Shown here: piece by piece, positions 63,760-64,000 of the stretch
Layout: every line of letters starts with the position of its first letter
Numbering within the stretch: position 1 is the first letter of the stretch
DNA from: Agrilactobacillus fermenti
Lineage (GTDB): Bacteria > Bacillota > Bacilli > Lactobacillales > Lactobacillaceae
Assembly: GCF_021030645.1 (NCBI RefSeq)
Contig: NZ_JACGCJ010000007.1
Span: 1-64,000, forward strand
Direction of reading: 5' to 3'
DNA length: 64,000 nucleotides
Translations under genes and position numbers: made by a program
Notes under the pieces: model-generated
Database searches by the model: none
Seen by the model: only the letters and a program-made list of their open reading frames with translations
What the model was told of the DNA's origin: nothing

Positions 63760-64000
63760 ATGTCAAACGAGCAAAATGGTTTACAAGGTTTTCCCAAGGA
63801 ACAATTTAGCGCTTTTTCAACTGCAAAGATGGCGCGCTTTTTACCCTATACAGCTGAAACGACAATGGCGCAATTGCGTCACTTTTTTGGGCATGACTTC
63901 GATACTGTGGTCCGATATCGGGCAGATCAACTATTTATTGACGAAAAAGGGCAAACGACGCCAGTTGGTCTAAACAAAATAATCGTTCAATTTCCCAATG
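63760..64000 (+). CDS. 5' part of an unrecognised gene (cut by window edge)
   Basis: Starts at ATG 63760 after GAAGGAGG and stays open to the window end (80 codons). The visible part begins MSNEQNGLQGFPKEQFSAF, continues with ARFLPYTAETTMAQLRHFFG, and has a beta-rich stretch after that. No signal peptide. No family is recognised from this portion. Confidence 0.7.
   Translation, partial: MSNEQNGLQGFPKEQFSAFSTAKMARFLPYTAETTMAQLRHFFGHDFDTVVRYRADQLFIDEKGQTTPVGLNKIIVQFPN

Overview
The window reads as a low-G+C Firmicute chromosome of the Lactobacillaceae type. Evidence: T-box leaders in front of aminoacyl-tRNA synthetase genes, a separate glyQ/glyS glycyl-tRNA synthetase, the phoH-ybeY-dgkA-cdd-era-recO-(T-box)-glyQ-glyS-dnaG-rpoD-trmK-nif3 order typical of lactobacilli, PepT/PepD peptidases, strong AGGAGG ribosome sites with frequent TTG/GTG starts, and a prophage whose proteins resemble those of lactobacillus siphophages. 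The species cannot be fixed from sequence reading alone.

Region 1 (1 to about 24.6 kb) is the late half of a temperate siphophage, all on the + strand: terminase small (partial) and large subunits, SPP1-type portal, MuF minor head protein carrying a C-terminal ADP-ribosyltransferase-like domain, scaffold, decoration protein, major capsid, four head-tail connector/tail-completion genes, major tail protein, tail chaperones, tape measure, distal tail, tail endopeptidase, a BppU-type baseplate protein, a three-gene membrane/holin set and a GH25 endolysin. The capsid stop codon overlaps a textbook -1 frameshift signal that would append a HeH/LEM-like tail. After the endolysin comes a terminator-flanked gene for a secreted BspA-type repeat protein, probably prophage cargo, then a tRNA-Ser(CGA) whose 3' end faces the prophage and is the likely attachment site. 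Integrase, repressor and replication genes would lie left of the window.

Region 2 (24.8-30.7 kb) holds small chromosomal genes: DUF960 and YbaK proteins, several orphans, a very short minus-strand transcription unit with strong signals but only a 15-16 codon ORF, a 3-methyladenine glycosylase, DUF3013, prmA and rsmE.

Region 3 (30.7-60.2 kb) is dense housekeeping: rel-dtd-HAD phosphatase; a secreted SH3/amidase on the minus strand; the T-box-controlled hisS-aspS operon; msrB-msrA; YitT; nfo facing a PPDK regulatory protein; rpsU-yqeY; phoH to recO; T-box-controlled glyQS; dnaG-rpoD; trmK-nif3-pepT; a DAHP-synthase-like protein that has lost its catalytic metal ligands; a tautomerase; and lysA. 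Region 4 (60.2-64 kb) has a secreted repeat protein, a MIP18/PaaD-like Fe-S protein, dipeptidase PepD, a strongly structured intergenic element, a small helical protein and the start of an unrecognised gene cut by the window edge.
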